40,432 bases of DNA from a virus: the IMG/VR virus record IMGVR_UViG_3300048433_001073, positions 1-40,432 of that record; one strand, written 5' to 3'. Every line of letters begins with the position of its first letter. Position 1 is the first letter of the stretch. A program made the translations under genes and the position numbers. A model generated the notes under the pieces. The model searched no databases, was not told the origin of the DNA, and worked only from the letters and a program-made list of their open reading frames with translations. Below are positions 9,748-18,889 of the stretch, piece after piece.

Positions 9748-10614
9748 ATGGCATACTCAAAAATAATTCATACAAAGAGTGAAGCGGTCGGCGCTGCTCC
9801 AATAGCAAATAGTTTATCTTATGGTGAAATAGCAATTAATTATTCAGATGGACACATGTATATTAAGAAGGCTGATAACACCGTTAAAAAGGTAGCATCT
9901 ACCGATTTTCCTATTAAAATCGAGGGTTTAGAAACTGCTGTTAATTCTATCAACGCCACAATATCTTTTCTTAATTTACAATTTGTAAAAGCTGACAATC
10001 TTAATTTCGGCAGAGATAACGTAAACGCTAATTCAGACAATGATTCATTAACGTATGGTTTGGCTAACGAAGTTACTAATGCTGCTGAGCGAAGTATAAT
10101 ATTCGGTTCATTGAATGAAATACAATCTGCAGACTCTATTGCTATCGGTGATAATAATAAAGTATTAGGCTCGAAAGGAATAGCAATTGGATCTTACGTT
10201 ACATCTCCTGCAAATGTTTTTGAATTAGGAAAATGGTCAGAAGGACGTATTAGATTATCTTCTGTACGACTTGCAAATGAAAACGTTGCAATGACATTGA
10301 AAAATTCTAATTCAGCTATTTTACCTAGTACTGCAGGTGCATTACATGGAGCGGAATCTGCCACAACTCTTCCGGAAAATATGTATATTGTTCGTAGAGC
10401 TGCTGAAGAAATGTTAATAGATGTTAATATTGGTGGAGAAGTTAAATCAGTATCTATGGGCGATGCAAGTACATCGCCCGGTTCACCTGTTAAAAACTTT
10501 GGAGCTCCTATTGCTGGAGAAATATTAGTTAAGACTATTCGTAAATTAACACAAGCAGAATACACAAGTTTGGGATCAGACGTCGATCCTAATACCCTTT
10601 ATATTGTGGCTTAA
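9748..10614 (+). CDS. Tail fibre-like protein with YadA-type head repeats
   Basis: A 288-aa protein. The N-terminus has GEIAINYSDGHMYIKKAD, a pattern common at the start of phage fibre and tropism-determinant-like proteins. Residues about 85-150 carry SLTYGLAN, SIIFGSLNEIQ, SIAIGDNNKV and GIAIGSYV. These are successive 14-16-residue beta turns like the trimeric YadA-head (Hep/Hag) repeats. The C-terminus (KLTQAEYTSLGS...NTLYIVA) is a small module shared with the next gene. It starts 5 nt after the chaperone-like gene. It is probably an accessory fibre or fibre-tip protein; the partner is unknown. Confidence 0.75.
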   Translation: MAYSKIIHTKSEAVGAAPIANSLSYGEIAINYSDGHMYIKKADNTVKKVASTDFPIKIEGLETAVNSINATISFLNLQFVKADNLNFGRDNVNANSDNDSLTYGLANEVTNAAERSIIFGSLNEIQSADSIAIGDNNKVLGSKGIAIGSYVTSPANVFELGKWSEGRIRLSSVRLANENVAMTLKNSNSAILPSTAGALHGAESATTLPENMYIVRRAAEEMLIDVNIGGEVKSVSMGDASTSPGSPVKNFGAPIAGEILVKTIRKLTQAEYTSLGSDVDPNTLYIVA

Positions 10615-10635
10615 TAATTTTAAAATATAACAATT

Positions 10636-10899
10636 ATGGCAACTGATAAAAAAATTACAGATTTAAATCACATAGTACTTTCAGAACTAGATTCACAAAA
10701 CGATTCAATGGTAATTGTTAATACGTTTGAAAGTAAGAAAATTACTCCAGACGAGTTAATGGCTAATCGTATTAAAAGTCTAGACACATATAGTCATGGA
10801 CACATTGATAATATGGTAAAGATAACTCAAGGAGAATATGATGCATTAGCTGCTGCCGGAACAGTTGTTGCTACTACACTATATGTTATTACTATTTAA
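10636..10899 (+). CDS. Small fibre-associated protein, unknown
   Basis: An 87-aa protein. The N-terminus (KKITDLNHIVLSELDSQNDSMVIVN) resembles the attachment segment of phage fibre proteins. The C-terminus (MVKITQGEYDALAAAG...TTLYVITI) is the same terminal module seen in the preceding 288-aa gene. It therefore looks like a minimal fibre protein in which a short N-terminal domain is fused directly to the terminal module. The molecular role is not known. Confidence 0.65.
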   Translation: MATDKKITDLNHIVLSELDSQNDSMVIVNTFESKKITPDELMANRIKSLDTYSHGHIDNMVKITQGEYDALAAAGTVVATTLYVITI

Positions 10900-10940
10900 A
10901 GTTTATAGTAAAATTTTATAAACCTTAAATATTACTCCAC

Positions 10941-11915
10941 GTGAAAACTCTTTCGTTAACAAATTTAAGCAGAATTACTAAATTAGATTTTAGCAAAACA
11001 TCCGATGTAGATTCAGTTGGAGGAAGAATATCTTTAACTAAACTAGATAATTTAGAAGAATTCAAAGCTAGGAAGAATGGTATTATTCAATTAACGTGTT
11101 CTGATGCTAACACTAAACTTTTCGAAATAGATGTTACAGATAATGCTATAACAGATATGCCAAATATCGCAGCTTTGCCGGTGCTCAATACTTTTCGCGC
11201 TACTCGAAATCAAATAACTGCAACAATACCAACATCATTAGCTTCAAGTATTCAACGGTTTAATATAGAAAATAATAATTTTACTGGTCAAATTACAGAT
11301 ATTTCTGGTAATACAAACCTAATAGCGTTTGTTATTGGTCAAAATGCAATAACTGGAAATTTTCCTAATCTATCTGCTCTTACTAAGTTAGAACATTTGC
11401 GGGTAAATAAATGCAACTTAACTGGTCCTGTAAATACCAATATTAATAATCTTCGCAAGCTTAAGACGTTTGTGATTAATCATAATAGTTTTACTGGAAA
11501 CTTGCCTTGGTTGGGAAATGCAACAATCATGGTAACGTTACATGTGCATAGCAATAATTTGATAGGTTCTCTTCCAAACTTCTCAAAGATGGATGATCAC
11601 TTTGATCCTGCAAATAATGGATTAAAATCTGTAAATTGCGCAAATAATAATTTTACTGGTTATGGCGGAACTTCTATTCCTGCTACTCATTTAAGGGTTT
11701 TTAATGTTCACGATAATGACTTAAGCGAAAGCGCAATAAACGCTATACTTAGCCAGCTCGTAGCGAGTGGTAAAACATTTACACAACAAGAGGTAGATGA
11801 CGATGAAGGAGGAGTATTAAAATTAGAAGGTGGAACCAATAGCCCTCCAACAGGACAAGGTATAACAGATGTTGCTACGCTTCGAGCTGGAAATTGGACC
11901 GTAACACATAATTAA
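10941..11915 (+). CDS. Leucine-rich-repeat protein in fibre cluster
   Basis: A 324-aa protein. The frame is closed by a TAA at 10926 and GTG 10941 is the first usable start; no good Shine-Dalgarno is visible. Residues about 10-270 are leucine-rich repeats of roughly 20-24 residues with NNFTGQI, NAITGNFPNL, NSFTGNLPWLGN and NNLIGSLPNF turns. This is the LxxLxxLxLxxNxLxGxxP style of plant and receptor-like LRRs. The tail (GGTNSPPTGQGITDVATL...WTVTHN) is a recurrent terminal module in phage and bacterial LRR proteins. No signal peptide or membrane segment is seen. Its place between small fibre genes suggests a virion-borne receptor-binding or decoration protein, but an intracellular role is not excluded. 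Confidence 0.75.
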   Translation: MKTLSLTNLSRITKLDFSKTSDVDSVGGRISLTKLDNLEEFKARKNGIIQLTCSDANTKLFEIDVTDNAITDMPNIAALPVLNTFRATRNQITATIPTSLASSIQRFNIENNNFTGQITDISGNTNLIAFVIGQNAITGNFPNLSALTKLEHLRVNKCNLTGPVNTNINNLRKLKTFVINHNSFTGNLPWLGNATIMVTLHVHSNNLIGSLPNFSKMDDHFDPANNGLKSVNCANNNFTGYGGTSIPATHLRVFNVHDNDLSESAINAILSQLVASGKTFTQQEVDDDEGGVLKLEGGTNSPPTGQGITDVATLRAGNWTVTHN

Positions 11916-11919
11916 TATA

Positions 11920-12153
11920 ATGGCAATAGAAACAATAACAACTGTAGATAATATTGAAACCAATGTCAATCAATGGAATCTAATTTATAATCCTCTTACT
12001 AAAAATATAATAGTAGAACCTATGCAAAGTTCAGGATTTACTTCATCTCCTTATGCTATGGTTATAGCTGATACTAAAGAAGAAATGGATCAACATATCG
12101 CAGACAATAATTTAAATATTATCGAAGAAGAATACGATTATGATACTATATAA
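11920..12153 (+). CDS. Small acidic protein, unknown
   Basis: A 77-aa protein starting 4 nt after the LRR gene; its last 14 nt overlap the next gene. The sequence (IETNVNQWNLIYNPLTKNIIVEP...DTKEEMDQHIADNNL) recalls a short beta domain followed by a helix. I do not recognise the family. Tight coupling to the LRR and downstream beta proteins argues that it is part of the fibre cluster, possibly an assembly factor. The C-terminus is very acidic (EEEYDYDTI). Confidence 0.6.
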   Translation: MAIETITTVDNIETNVNQWNLIYNPLTKNIIVEPMQSSGFTSSPYAMVIADTKEEMDQHIADNNLNIIEEEYDYDTI

Positions 12154-12382
12154 CGCAGTAGATATAAGAGGTGGCACCGATGTTGTAATAGAAATACGAC
12201 ACGGTTCAGATGTAGTGTGGTCAGGAGAAACAGACTTCGGTGGAATATGGGTATTCGACGATCCTTCACCTAATGATACAATTAAAATGACTGCGACTTT
12301 TCCTGGTAGATCATCAGTTGATTGGGGAGATGGAATTTCTGAAGGTTTAACTTCAGATACATCTATCACACATACGTATTAA
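12140..12382 (+). CDS. Small PKD-like beta protein, unknown
   Basis: An 80-aa protein whose ATG overlaps the end of the preceding gene by 14 nt, typical of translational coupling. The C-terminal part has VDWGDGISE...THTY, the WGDG...hTY signature of PKD/Ig-like beta-sandwich domains. The rest is beta-rich (DVVIEIRHGSDVVWSGE). A decoration or fibre-linked carbohydrate- or protein-binding module is plausible. Function is inferred from fold signature only. Confidence 0.6.
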   Translation: MILYNAVDIRGGTDVVIEIRHGSDVVWSGETDFGGIWVFDDPSPNDTIKMTATFPGRSSVDWGDGISEGLTSDTSITHTY

Positions 12383-12385
12383 AGT

Positions 12386-12393
12386 TATAAATA
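12386..12393 (+). promoter_or_regulatory. Late promoter box TATAAATA
   Basis: Exact match to the T4 late promoter -10 element recognised by gp55-RNA polymerase. It lies 6 nt before the ATG at 12400. Confidence 0.8.
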
Positions 12394-12399
12394 GATAAT

Positions 12400-12735
12400 A
12401 TGGCGACTTATTCAAATTTATATATCGATCAAGGATCAGATTTTAACTTTATTGTTGATCTTACACCTACTGTCGGGTCGACTGATTTAACTAGCTATAC
12501 ACATAAAGGACAATTGCGTAAGACTTATACTTCTACGAATGCAGTCGATTTTACTATTTCCATAAATAATACCAATAAAGAATTGACTGGTTCTTTAACT
12601 GCTGCACAAACCGGAGCACTTAAAGCTGGAAGATATGTTTACGATATTGAAATACGTTCAGGAGATTCTACTCCAATCGTAACACGTGTTGTCGAAGGTC
12701 AAGTTGATATTACACCTCGAGTAACTGTCGGATAA
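12400..12735 (+). CDS. Beta-sandwich virion-associated protein, unknown
   Basis: A 111-aa protein. The pattern YIDQGSDFNFIVDL...YTHKGQLRKTY...LTAAQTGALKAGRYVYDIEI...TRVVEGQVDITP is one I recall as widespread in marine phage structural clusters: an Ig-like domain often encoded next to fibre genes. No catalytic residues are apparent. It has its own late promoter box immediately upstream and is followed by another late promoter, so it is probably a late, possibly abundant, virion component. Exact location in the particle is unknown. Confidence 0.65.
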   Translation: MATYSNLYIDQGSDFNFIVDLTPTVGSTDLTSYTHKGQLRKTYTSTNAVDFTISINNTNKELTGSLTAAQTGALKAGRYVYDIEIRSGDSTPIVTRVVEGQVDITPRVTVG

Positions 12736-12737
12736 TA

Positions 12738-12745
12738 TATAAATA
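12738..12745 (+). promoter_or_regulatory. Late promoter box TATAAATA
   Basis: Exact T4-type late element, 19 nt before the ATG at 12765. It would drive the 1393-aa fibre gene. Confidence 0.8.
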
Positions 12746-12764
12746 AAACAAACGAGAAATTACA

Positions 12765-15700
12765 ATGAGTAAAATTTACATAGGAACTACACTAGTATCT
12801 GATAATGGTGCTGAAAATATTAGCAACCTAGTTGACGGTGCACCTGAAGCATTAAACACATTAAGAGAACTGGCTGAAAACTTCGATGAAGGTATTAAGC
12901 TTACTGCTTTATCTGATGTAGAAATTAAAGATGGTAAAGTAGGAACACTTGGTGCACTGAGTCTTACTGACTCAGTTCGTACAGCTGGTACATATAGAGG
13001 TTTAAATTCTTCTTCATCTTTATCTGGTACAGGAGCAAAATTTGATGTTGTTATACATCAATCGATTGTTTTAACTGTCGATACTACTACTCTTGCTGGT
13101 CAGGCTGATTCGAATCGTACGGCAGGTAGCTATGACGGAGTAACAACTGAAGTATCACCATCTGGTGGAACAGGTCTAACATTTGATGTAGTAGTTAACG
13201 GAGGAGCTGTTGGACTTACTATTGTTGATCGTGGTACTGGATATAGTGTTGGTGATACTATTACTATTAGCAACTCAGATTTGGGCAACGTGACTGGTGT
13301 CGCTGATGTAACATTTACTGTAGCAACTTTAACAAGTAATGTAAGTTCTGTAACTGTTCACACCGCGGGTACTGGTTATGTTGCTGGTGAAACTATTACA
13401 ATTACCGAAGATAAATTCGGCGGTAGCGGGACTGACAATCTAACATTTGATGTAGCAACTCTTGCAGATTCTGGAATCATGGTCTATGATGCCACTGCAG
13501 CTGGAACTGTAGCTGATCCACACTTTATAAATCAAACTTTCGAAGAAATTGGAATTCCGCGCCTTGCTGGTCCAACTTTTACCGGATCTACTTATTTTGA
13601 TGATTTAGTAGTTAGCGGAGGAGCAGACTTTAATACATTAGTTACAATTGGCGCAGATACTAATATTTCTAATGGAGGTAATAAAATTCTCTTTATCGGT
13701 GACGGAAATGAAGCAAATACTGGTTCAGTAACTGGAAAGAATACAATGCTTTCTGTTGGAAAAGATAATGTAATGAATGCGCTGAGAATCGCTAGCATTG
13801 GTGAAGAAAATGAAATTGGTGGAGATAATTCACTTACAGTTGGTAAAAAGAATATAACTAAAAGATCTCGTAATATTGCTTTAGGTGAAGAAAATATTAT
13901 AGGCACAGCAACATCCAGTGTTGGCAATAATGCTATTGCAATTGGATATAAAAATACATTAGAAGCTGGAAATAGTTTTATTGCAGGAAATGAGAATAAG
14001 ATTCTTAATCCTGATTTAAGCGGCGGTGGAGCAAGCGCTATTCTTGGGACAGAAAATGAAATAGCTGATGGTTTTAATAATTTCCTAATTGGAAAACAAA
14101 ATATTATTTCGGCTAAGACCAATTACGCAATTGGTATAGGAAGAGTTAATACTTTAAGCGGAGAAAATTCAGTAGCTGTTGGAACTGGTCTAAAAGACTT
14201 TGACGATAATAATACTATTATGCTCGGTCAGTTTAATGCTGATCCTGGTGGCCAATCAAAAGTAATTATTGGATCAGGTTATAATGATGGTTCGAGATTT
14301 ACAGCAATTGAATTAATAGGAAGAAGTTCAGGAGAGCGCAAACGTTCTAAAATAATTGTTAACTCGCTCAAGCACAATATACTTAATAGCTATGCTTCAG
14401 ATTCGGCTGCAGATGTAGAATCAGTTGCAAGCGGCGAACTTTATCGTAACAATTCGTTTGTTATGGTCAGAGGAGATACCTCTCTAAGTACCACAAATAC
14501 ACTGACTGGTAACCTGACACTTTCCAACTCGACCCACTCAAAGGGGTTAAGCTTAGATACTACGAGTCATATATATCAAATAGGCGATATTGATGGTGAA
14601 AATAACGGCGCTTATTTAGAAATTAATGATTCTTCATCAGGACCTTCGGCTGCTATCTTTGAAAACTGTAGTGTTGGTGTAGGCAAAACTCCAGATTCAG
14701 GCGTTGAATTAGATGTTAGCGGTGATATTAAAGCAAGCGGTAATATAACAACTGGTAATGCTTTTAACGGTAACCTTATAGGTAATTTGACCGGAACAGC
14801 TCCTACTGCACCGACAGCAGCTGCTGGAACAAATGATACACAAATTGCTACTACAGAGTTTGTTCAAAGTGCGGTTCAAGGTGCAGACAGCATTGCTGAA
14901 ATGAATGATGTTACACTCACATCATTAGCAGACGGTGAATTGTTAGTTTCAAGTTCAGGTGATTTTATAAATCAAACTTTAGCAGAAGCAGGAATTGCAC
15001 CTAGTGCTAGTCCAACATTTACTGGAAACGCGAATTTTGGAGGCAATATTGCATTAACTGCAGGCGCTAACTCTCAAATAAATCTTCAGAGTGATACTAT
15101 AATTGATTTCGATGGAGATTTAAGTATTAACGGTGGTGGTTATATAAGTTGGAGTTCTACAAATGTAATTAGTTTAGAAGAAAGGTTGTTATTACAACCA
15201 GATGGTAATACGGCAGCTCAATGGGGAGATGATGGTTTTACCGCAGACCACATTATCTGTAACAATACGTTAACATGCACCGGAGATATTGAAGCTGATG
15301 GTGCAGAGTTTGGTGTGAATGGAGGCGATTTTACAGTTGATGGTAATCTTCTTTACGTTGATGGATCATTAAATAGAGTTGGTATAGGAACTGCAATACC
15401 TGATAAGAAATTGGATGTTCGTGGAGACGTAAAAATTCAAAAAGATGATAATACTGCAGCTTCTTTACTTGTTAAAGGTCCAGCTACAATTACTCATGAC
15501 TTATTTAAACATAGCGGTGAAACTGGTGGATTTGCAGATAACTCAAATCACTTTCATACTATACAAAAGATTAATCGCATTACACAACAAGTTGGTACAA
15601 ATACAGCAAACGAAAGAGTACAAGAACAGTATTACGCAATTGAAGGGAATAATCTTAAAAATAGTCAAGCCGCATTTTGGAATTGGGGTCGTGTGTCAGC

Positions 15701-16946
15701 AGAGATTGCTAACACTTCAGTAAGTTTAACTAATCTAGTTGGATGGGACGTTTCAGATATTCAAGATAGTAGTAATAGATCAGCGACCTCGGAGGTAATG
15801 TTTCCAGCGGGTGGTGCTGAACCTACTGAATTCACATTTGACACCGCAGGAAATAATCCATTTACATTAAACGACGTATTACAAATAACGGTTGAAATAG
15901 ATTTTGAAGGTGCAATTGTAGCAGCAACCAATTTTGCTAAAGTTACTGGAATAAGCGGTGCGGTAGCGCAAGTCACTCTTTACACTGGTAATTATAAAAC
16001 AACTGTACAAGTTCCAGATGGAAATAGCCAAACTGCAGTTACATCTAACTTTAGTGTCAATAAAATTGATACAACCCAAAGCATGCCACTTGCATCTAGT
16101 ACTGGTATCAATGTATTAAGTGACTCTACTCGAACAACTACTACTGATACATTTAAGCTTGTTTTTGCAAGTGCACACAGTCTTGAATTAAATGATGTCA
16201 TTACAGTTATTACTGATGGAACTGGAGGATTTCAGCCGGCTGAGTCTGCATTTGTAAAAAATGTAGTTTCTACTACTGAAGCAATATTTGTTTATGGTCG
16301 AGTATTCGAACCAGCAAGTAGGTTAGCATTAAGTGATATTGGAAGTAGCTCAGTCGTCGGAATACTAAAAGGAACACTTGATGGTTTACACCGATTTACA
16401 GCTGGTGACCAGTTAATGCACTTCAATGCAGATAACCAAGGTAGATATAAGAGTTATCAAATAGGACCTGGCTCAGAAGTAGGTGGAGATTGTATTGCAA
16501 TTGGTAAGAACGTTTATAATAAAGACGCTTCAACTATTAAGATCGGTTATGATAATAATATGTTGAACATTCGTTCTTCTGGAATTGATGTTGCTGGAGA
16601 TATTAATGCTACTGGTGATGTCTCTTTCTCTGCCGATCTTGAAGTGTCAGGTGACTCTCTTTTTTCTGGGTCTGTTGAAATAGCAGATAGTATGGAATTT
16701 AGTGGCGGCGGTGACCTAGAATTTACATCTGGTGGAAATATTGCTGGTAGTTGTGACGTTGATGTAACTGGAAGTGTTCAATCATCTAAATGGCTTAGAC
16801 CTGGAGTATATGCAACTACAGCTGCAAGAGATGCTGCTATCACTTCACCCGCAGCTGGCATGATGGTTTTCGTAACTGACGGTGATGGTAGCGGAAATCC
16901 TAAATTCCAAGGTTATACTGGAAGTGCTTGGGTTGATTTCCACTAA
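12765..16946 (+). CDS. Large modular tail fibre with YadA-head-like domain
   Basis: A 1393-aa protein. The N-terminus (residues 20-40, VDGAPEALNTLRELAENFDE) is a common attachment and trimerisation segment of marine phage fibres. Residues about 65-240 contain repeated GTGYSVGDTITI / GTGYVAGETITI beta repeats. Residues about 311-505 contain many SVGKDN, ASIGEENEI, NIALGEENII, AIAIGYKN and SFIAGNENKI turns: a long YadA/Hep_Hag-like trimeric head. ATTEFVQSAV near residue 705 is a fibre coiled-coil linker. The C-terminus (YATTAARDAAITSPAAGMMV...FQGYTGSAWVDFH) is a familiar fibre tip. It is the last gene before gp13, the place of T4 wac (fibritin), but the sequence is not recognisably fibritin. 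Confidence 0.85.
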   Translation: MSKIYIGTTLVSDNGAENISNLVDGAPEALNTLRELAENFDEGIKLTALSDVEIKDGKVGTLGALSLTDSVRTAGTYRGLNSSSSLSGTGAKFDVVIHQSIVLTVDTTTLAGQADSNRTAGSYDGVTTEVSPSGGTGLTFDVVVNGGAVGLTIVDRGTGYSVGDTITISNSDLGNVTGVADVTFTVATLTSNVSSVTVHTAGTGYVAGETITITEDKFGGSGTDNLTFDVATLADSGIMVYDATAAGTVADPHFINQTFEEIGIPRLAGPTFTGSTYFDDLVVSGGADFNTLVTIGADTNISNGGNKILFIGDGNEANTGSVTGKNTMLSVGKDNVMNALRIASIGEENEIGGDNSLTVGKKNITKRSRNIALGEENIIGTATSSVGNNAIAIGYKNTLEAGNSFIAGNENKILNPDLSGGGASAILGTENEIADGFNNFLIGKQNIISAKTNYAIGIGRVNTLSGENSVAVGTGLKDFDDNNTIMLGQFNADPGGQSKVIIGSGYNDGSRFTAIELIGRSSGERKRSKIIVNSLKHNILNSYASDSAADVESVASGELYRNNSFVMVRGDTSLSTTNTLTGNLTLSNSTHSKGLSLDTTSHIYQIGDIDGENNGAYLEINDSSSGPSAAIFENCSVGVGKTPDSGVELDVSGDIKASGNITTGNAFNGNLIGNLTGTAPTAPTAAAGTNDTQIATTEFVQSAVQGADSIAEMNDVTLTSLADGELLVSSSGDFINQTLAEAGIAPSASPTFTGNANFGGNIALTAGANSQINLQSDTIIDFDGDLSINGGGYISWSSTNVISLEERLLLQPDGNTAAQWGDDGFTADHIICNNTLTCTGDIEADGAEFGVNGGDFTVDGNLLYVDGSLNRVGIGTAIPDKKLDVRGDVKIQKDDNTAASLLVKGPATITHDLFKHSGETGGFADNSNHFHTIQKINRITQQVGTNTANERVQEQYYAIEGNNLKNSQAAFWNWGRVSAEIANTSVSLTNLVGWDVSDIQDSSNRSATSEVMFPAGGAEPTEFTFDTAGNNPFTLNDVLQITVEIDFEGAIVAATNFAKVTGISGAVAQVTLYTGNYKTTVQVPDGNSQTAVTSNFSVNKIDTTQSMPLASSTGINVLSDSTRTTTTDTFKLVFASAHSLELNDVITVITDGTGGFQPAESAFVKNVVSTTEAIFVYGRVFEPASRLALSDIGSSSVVGILKGTLDGLHRFTAGDQLMHFNADNQGRYKSYQIGPGSEVGGDCIAIGKNVYNKDASTIKIGYDNNMLNIRSSGIDVAGDINATGDVSFSADLEVSGDSLFSGSVEIADSMEFSGGGDLEFTSGGNIAGSCDVDVTGSVQSSKWLRPGVYATTAARDAAITSPAAGMMVFVTDGDGSGNPKFQGYTGSAWVDFH

Positions 16947-16957
16947 GCACGTATAGT

Positions 16958-16979
16958 CTAATCATCACTGAATGATTAG
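16958..16979 (+). terminator. AT-rich inverted repeat, possible weak terminator
   Basis: Perfect 8-bp stem CTAATCAT / ATGATTAG with a 6-nt loop, followed by TTTG. It lies between the fibre gene and the gp13 late promoter. The stem is low in GC and the T-run is short, so it may instead be an operator or RNA-processing hairpin. Confidence 0.4.
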
Positions 16980-16988
16980 TTTGTAATG

Positions 16989-16996
16989 TATAAATA
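16989..16996 (+). promoter_or_regulatory. Late promoter box TATAAATA
   Basis: Exact late element, 5 nt before the gp13 ATG at 17002. It starts the neck-terminase transcription unit. Confidence 0.85.
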
Positions 16997-17001
16997 GAAC
17001 C

Positions 17002-17946
17002 ATGGCTAAACCTAATTCAAGACAAACATTAATCGATTATTCTCTTCGAGCCTTAGGTGCTCCAGTAATTGAAATTAATGTTGACGAAGATCAATTAGAA
17101 GATCGCGTTGATGAAGCTTTACAGTTTTATCAAGAATACCATTCTGATTCGATAGTACGAAATTATCGTAAACATAAAGTTACAGATTCTAGTTTAACAG
17201 TTGCAGATTCATCTGGTTTTACTACATCATCAACAATAACGGGTGGAACATCGGGAGCTGAAGCAGTTATCGTTTCTATTCCAGATTCTACAACAATACG
17301 TTATGATAATGTTAATGTAAGTGGAACTGAATTTGTTGCAGAAACAATTACAAGCGATTCAGCAAGCACAACAGTTTCAGTCGTAACAAAGGGTGATGTT
17401 GAAAATGGTTTTGTTGAAATACCTGATTCAATGATATTTGTAAATAGTATATTTCCAATTCAGGCGAGTTCATCACAATCAGGAATGTTTTCACTTGAGT
17501 ATCAAATGCATCTAAATGATCTTTATAACTTACGACATCCAGGAGTTTTGATTGATTACGAAATGACAAAGCAGTATATGGCTTTAATCGATCTTAAAAT
17601 TAATGGAATGAGCCAGAAAAGTACATTCTCTCGTCATCAAAATCGAGTATATATTGAAGGAGATGATATGAAAGAAGGAAGATTCATTATTGTTGAAGGT
17701 CATGAGGTTTTAGATCCAGATACATATACAGATGTATATAACGATATGCTTTTAAAGAAATATCTTACGGCTTTGATTAAACGACAGTGGGGAGTAAACC
17801 TTATTAAGTTTGAAGGAATGCAACTTCCAGGTGGAGTCACATTGAATGGTCGTCAAATCTATGATGACGCTGTTCAAGATATTGAAAAGATCGAAGAAAC
17901 GATGCAACTAACTTATGAAAAACCCATTGACCTATTCGTAGGATAA
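17002..17946 (+). CDS. gp13: Neck protein gp13
   Basis: A 314-aa protein, near T4 gp13 in length (309). The N-terminal segment (SRQTLIDYSLRALGAPVIEINVDEDQ, then RVDEALQFYQEYHSD) and the C-terminal part (VNSIFPIQ, LYNLRHPGVLIDYEMTKQY, FSRHQNRVYIEGD) match gp13 of marine T4-like phages. Gp13 and gp14 form the neck connecting the portal to the tail and are needed for head completion. Residues about 62-135 are Ser/Thr/Val-rich (GGTSGAEAVIVSIPDSTTIR) and look like a small beta domain inserted into the family core. The gene is followed by gp14 after 6 nt, as in T4. Confidence 0.93.
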   Translation: MAKPNSRQTLIDYSLRALGAPVIEINVDEDQLEDRVDEALQFYQEYHSDSIVRNYRKHKVTDSSLTVADSSGFTTSSTITGGTSGAEAVIVSIPDSTTIRYDNVNVSGTEFVAETITSDSASTTVSVVTKGDVENGFVEIPDSMIFVNSIFPIQASSSQSGMFSLEYQMHLNDLYNLRHPGVLIDYEMTKQYMALIDLKINGMSQKSTFSRHQNRVYIEGDDMKEGRFIIVEGHEVLDPDTYTDVYNDMLLKKYLTALIKRQWGVNLIKFEGMQLPGGVTLNGRQIYDDAVQDIEKIEETMQLTYEKPIDLFVG

Positions 17947-17952
17947 TGTATT

Positions 17953-18888
17953 ATGCCAAGAAACGTTTATTTTTCTCATGGTACTCAAGGCGAGCAACAT
18001 CTCTATGAAGATATAATTATAGAGAGTCTTCGTATATATGGACATGAGTGTTATTATATACCAAGAACTATCGTTAATGAAAACTCTGTATTTAATGAAG
18101 AAGAGTTAAGTAAGTTCGGAGAAGCATACATGATTGAAATGTATGTTGATAGCGTTGATGGTTACGAAGGCGACGGCAATCTTTTAAGTAAGTTTGGATT
18201 AGAAGTAAGAAACCAAATTAGTTTTGTTCTATCGCGTAAACGATGGAATAATCTAATCGGTAAATTCGGCAATGCTCCTAACGAGTTGATTAGACCAAAT
18301 GAAGGCGATCTAATTTATCTGCCTCTTGTTAAAGGATTATTTGAAATTCGGTATGTTGATGGCGATACACCATTCTATCAACTTCAAAATATGCCAACGT
18401 ATAAACTTACGTGTGAGCTGTTTGAATACGGTAATGAAGCGATTGATACTGGTGTCGAAGAGATTGATTCAATCGAAACCAATTATGCGAGTAGAACAAC
18501 ATTCAATCTTGGAACTGGAACTGGTTCGTTTATTGTCGGTGAAAACATTACACAATCTTTAGGCGGTTCTCCAGAAGTCACGATTAGCGGAGAGATTGCT
18601 GAAGTACGAACTGGAGAAGTAGACGTAGTTGGCATTGAATCAAGTGATGGTACTAATCTATCGTTTAGTTTAACAAGTGATGTTGTTGGCAATTTAATTG
18701 GAGAGAGATCAGCATCATCATATCCAATTACTCTTAAAGATCCTACAGTACCGGGTTCTTATAAAGATTCAGTCACACCACTGGATACAAACGATGCATT
18801 TGCAGATAACGAAGAATTCGAATCGATCGGTAATAACTTTATTGACTTTTCAGAGATTAACCCATTTGGAGAGGTAGACACACTATAA
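17953..18888 (+). CDS. gp14: Neck protein gp14
   Basis: A 311-aa protein, longer than T4 gp14 (256). The N-terminus (MPRNVYFSHGTQGEQHLYED, then CYYIPRTIVNEN) and the segment RNQISFVLSRKRWN are characteristic. It partners gp13 in the neck at the head-tail joint. Residues about 178-265 (GTGTGSFIVGENITQSLGG ... GEIAEVRTGEVDVVGIESS) form a beta-rich insertion that probably explains the extra length. gp15 starts 1 nt after its stop, so the neck and tail-completion genes are translated together. Confidence 0.93.
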   Translation: MPRNVYFSHGTQGEQHLYEDIIIESLRIYGHECYYIPRTIVNENSVFNEEELSKFGEAYMIEMYVDSVDGYEGDGNLLSKFGLEVRNQISFVLSRKRWNNLIGKFGNAPNELIRPNEGDLIYLPLVKGLFEIRYVDGDTPFYQLQNMPTYKLTCELFEYGNEAIDTGVEEIDSIETNYASRTTFNLGTGTGSFIVGENITQSLGGSPEVTISGEIAEVRTGEVDVVGIESSDGTNLSFSLTSDVVGNLIGERSASSYPITLKDPTVPGSYKDSVTPLDTNDAFADNEEFESIGNNFIDFSEINPFGEVDTL

Positions 18889-18889
18889 C

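Noticed and set aside
13592-14122. Long antisense ORF (176 codons) opposite the 1393-aa fibre
   Set aside because: It is the mirror of the repetitive YadA-head region. No ribosome site or promoter, and its composition is explained by the sense codons.
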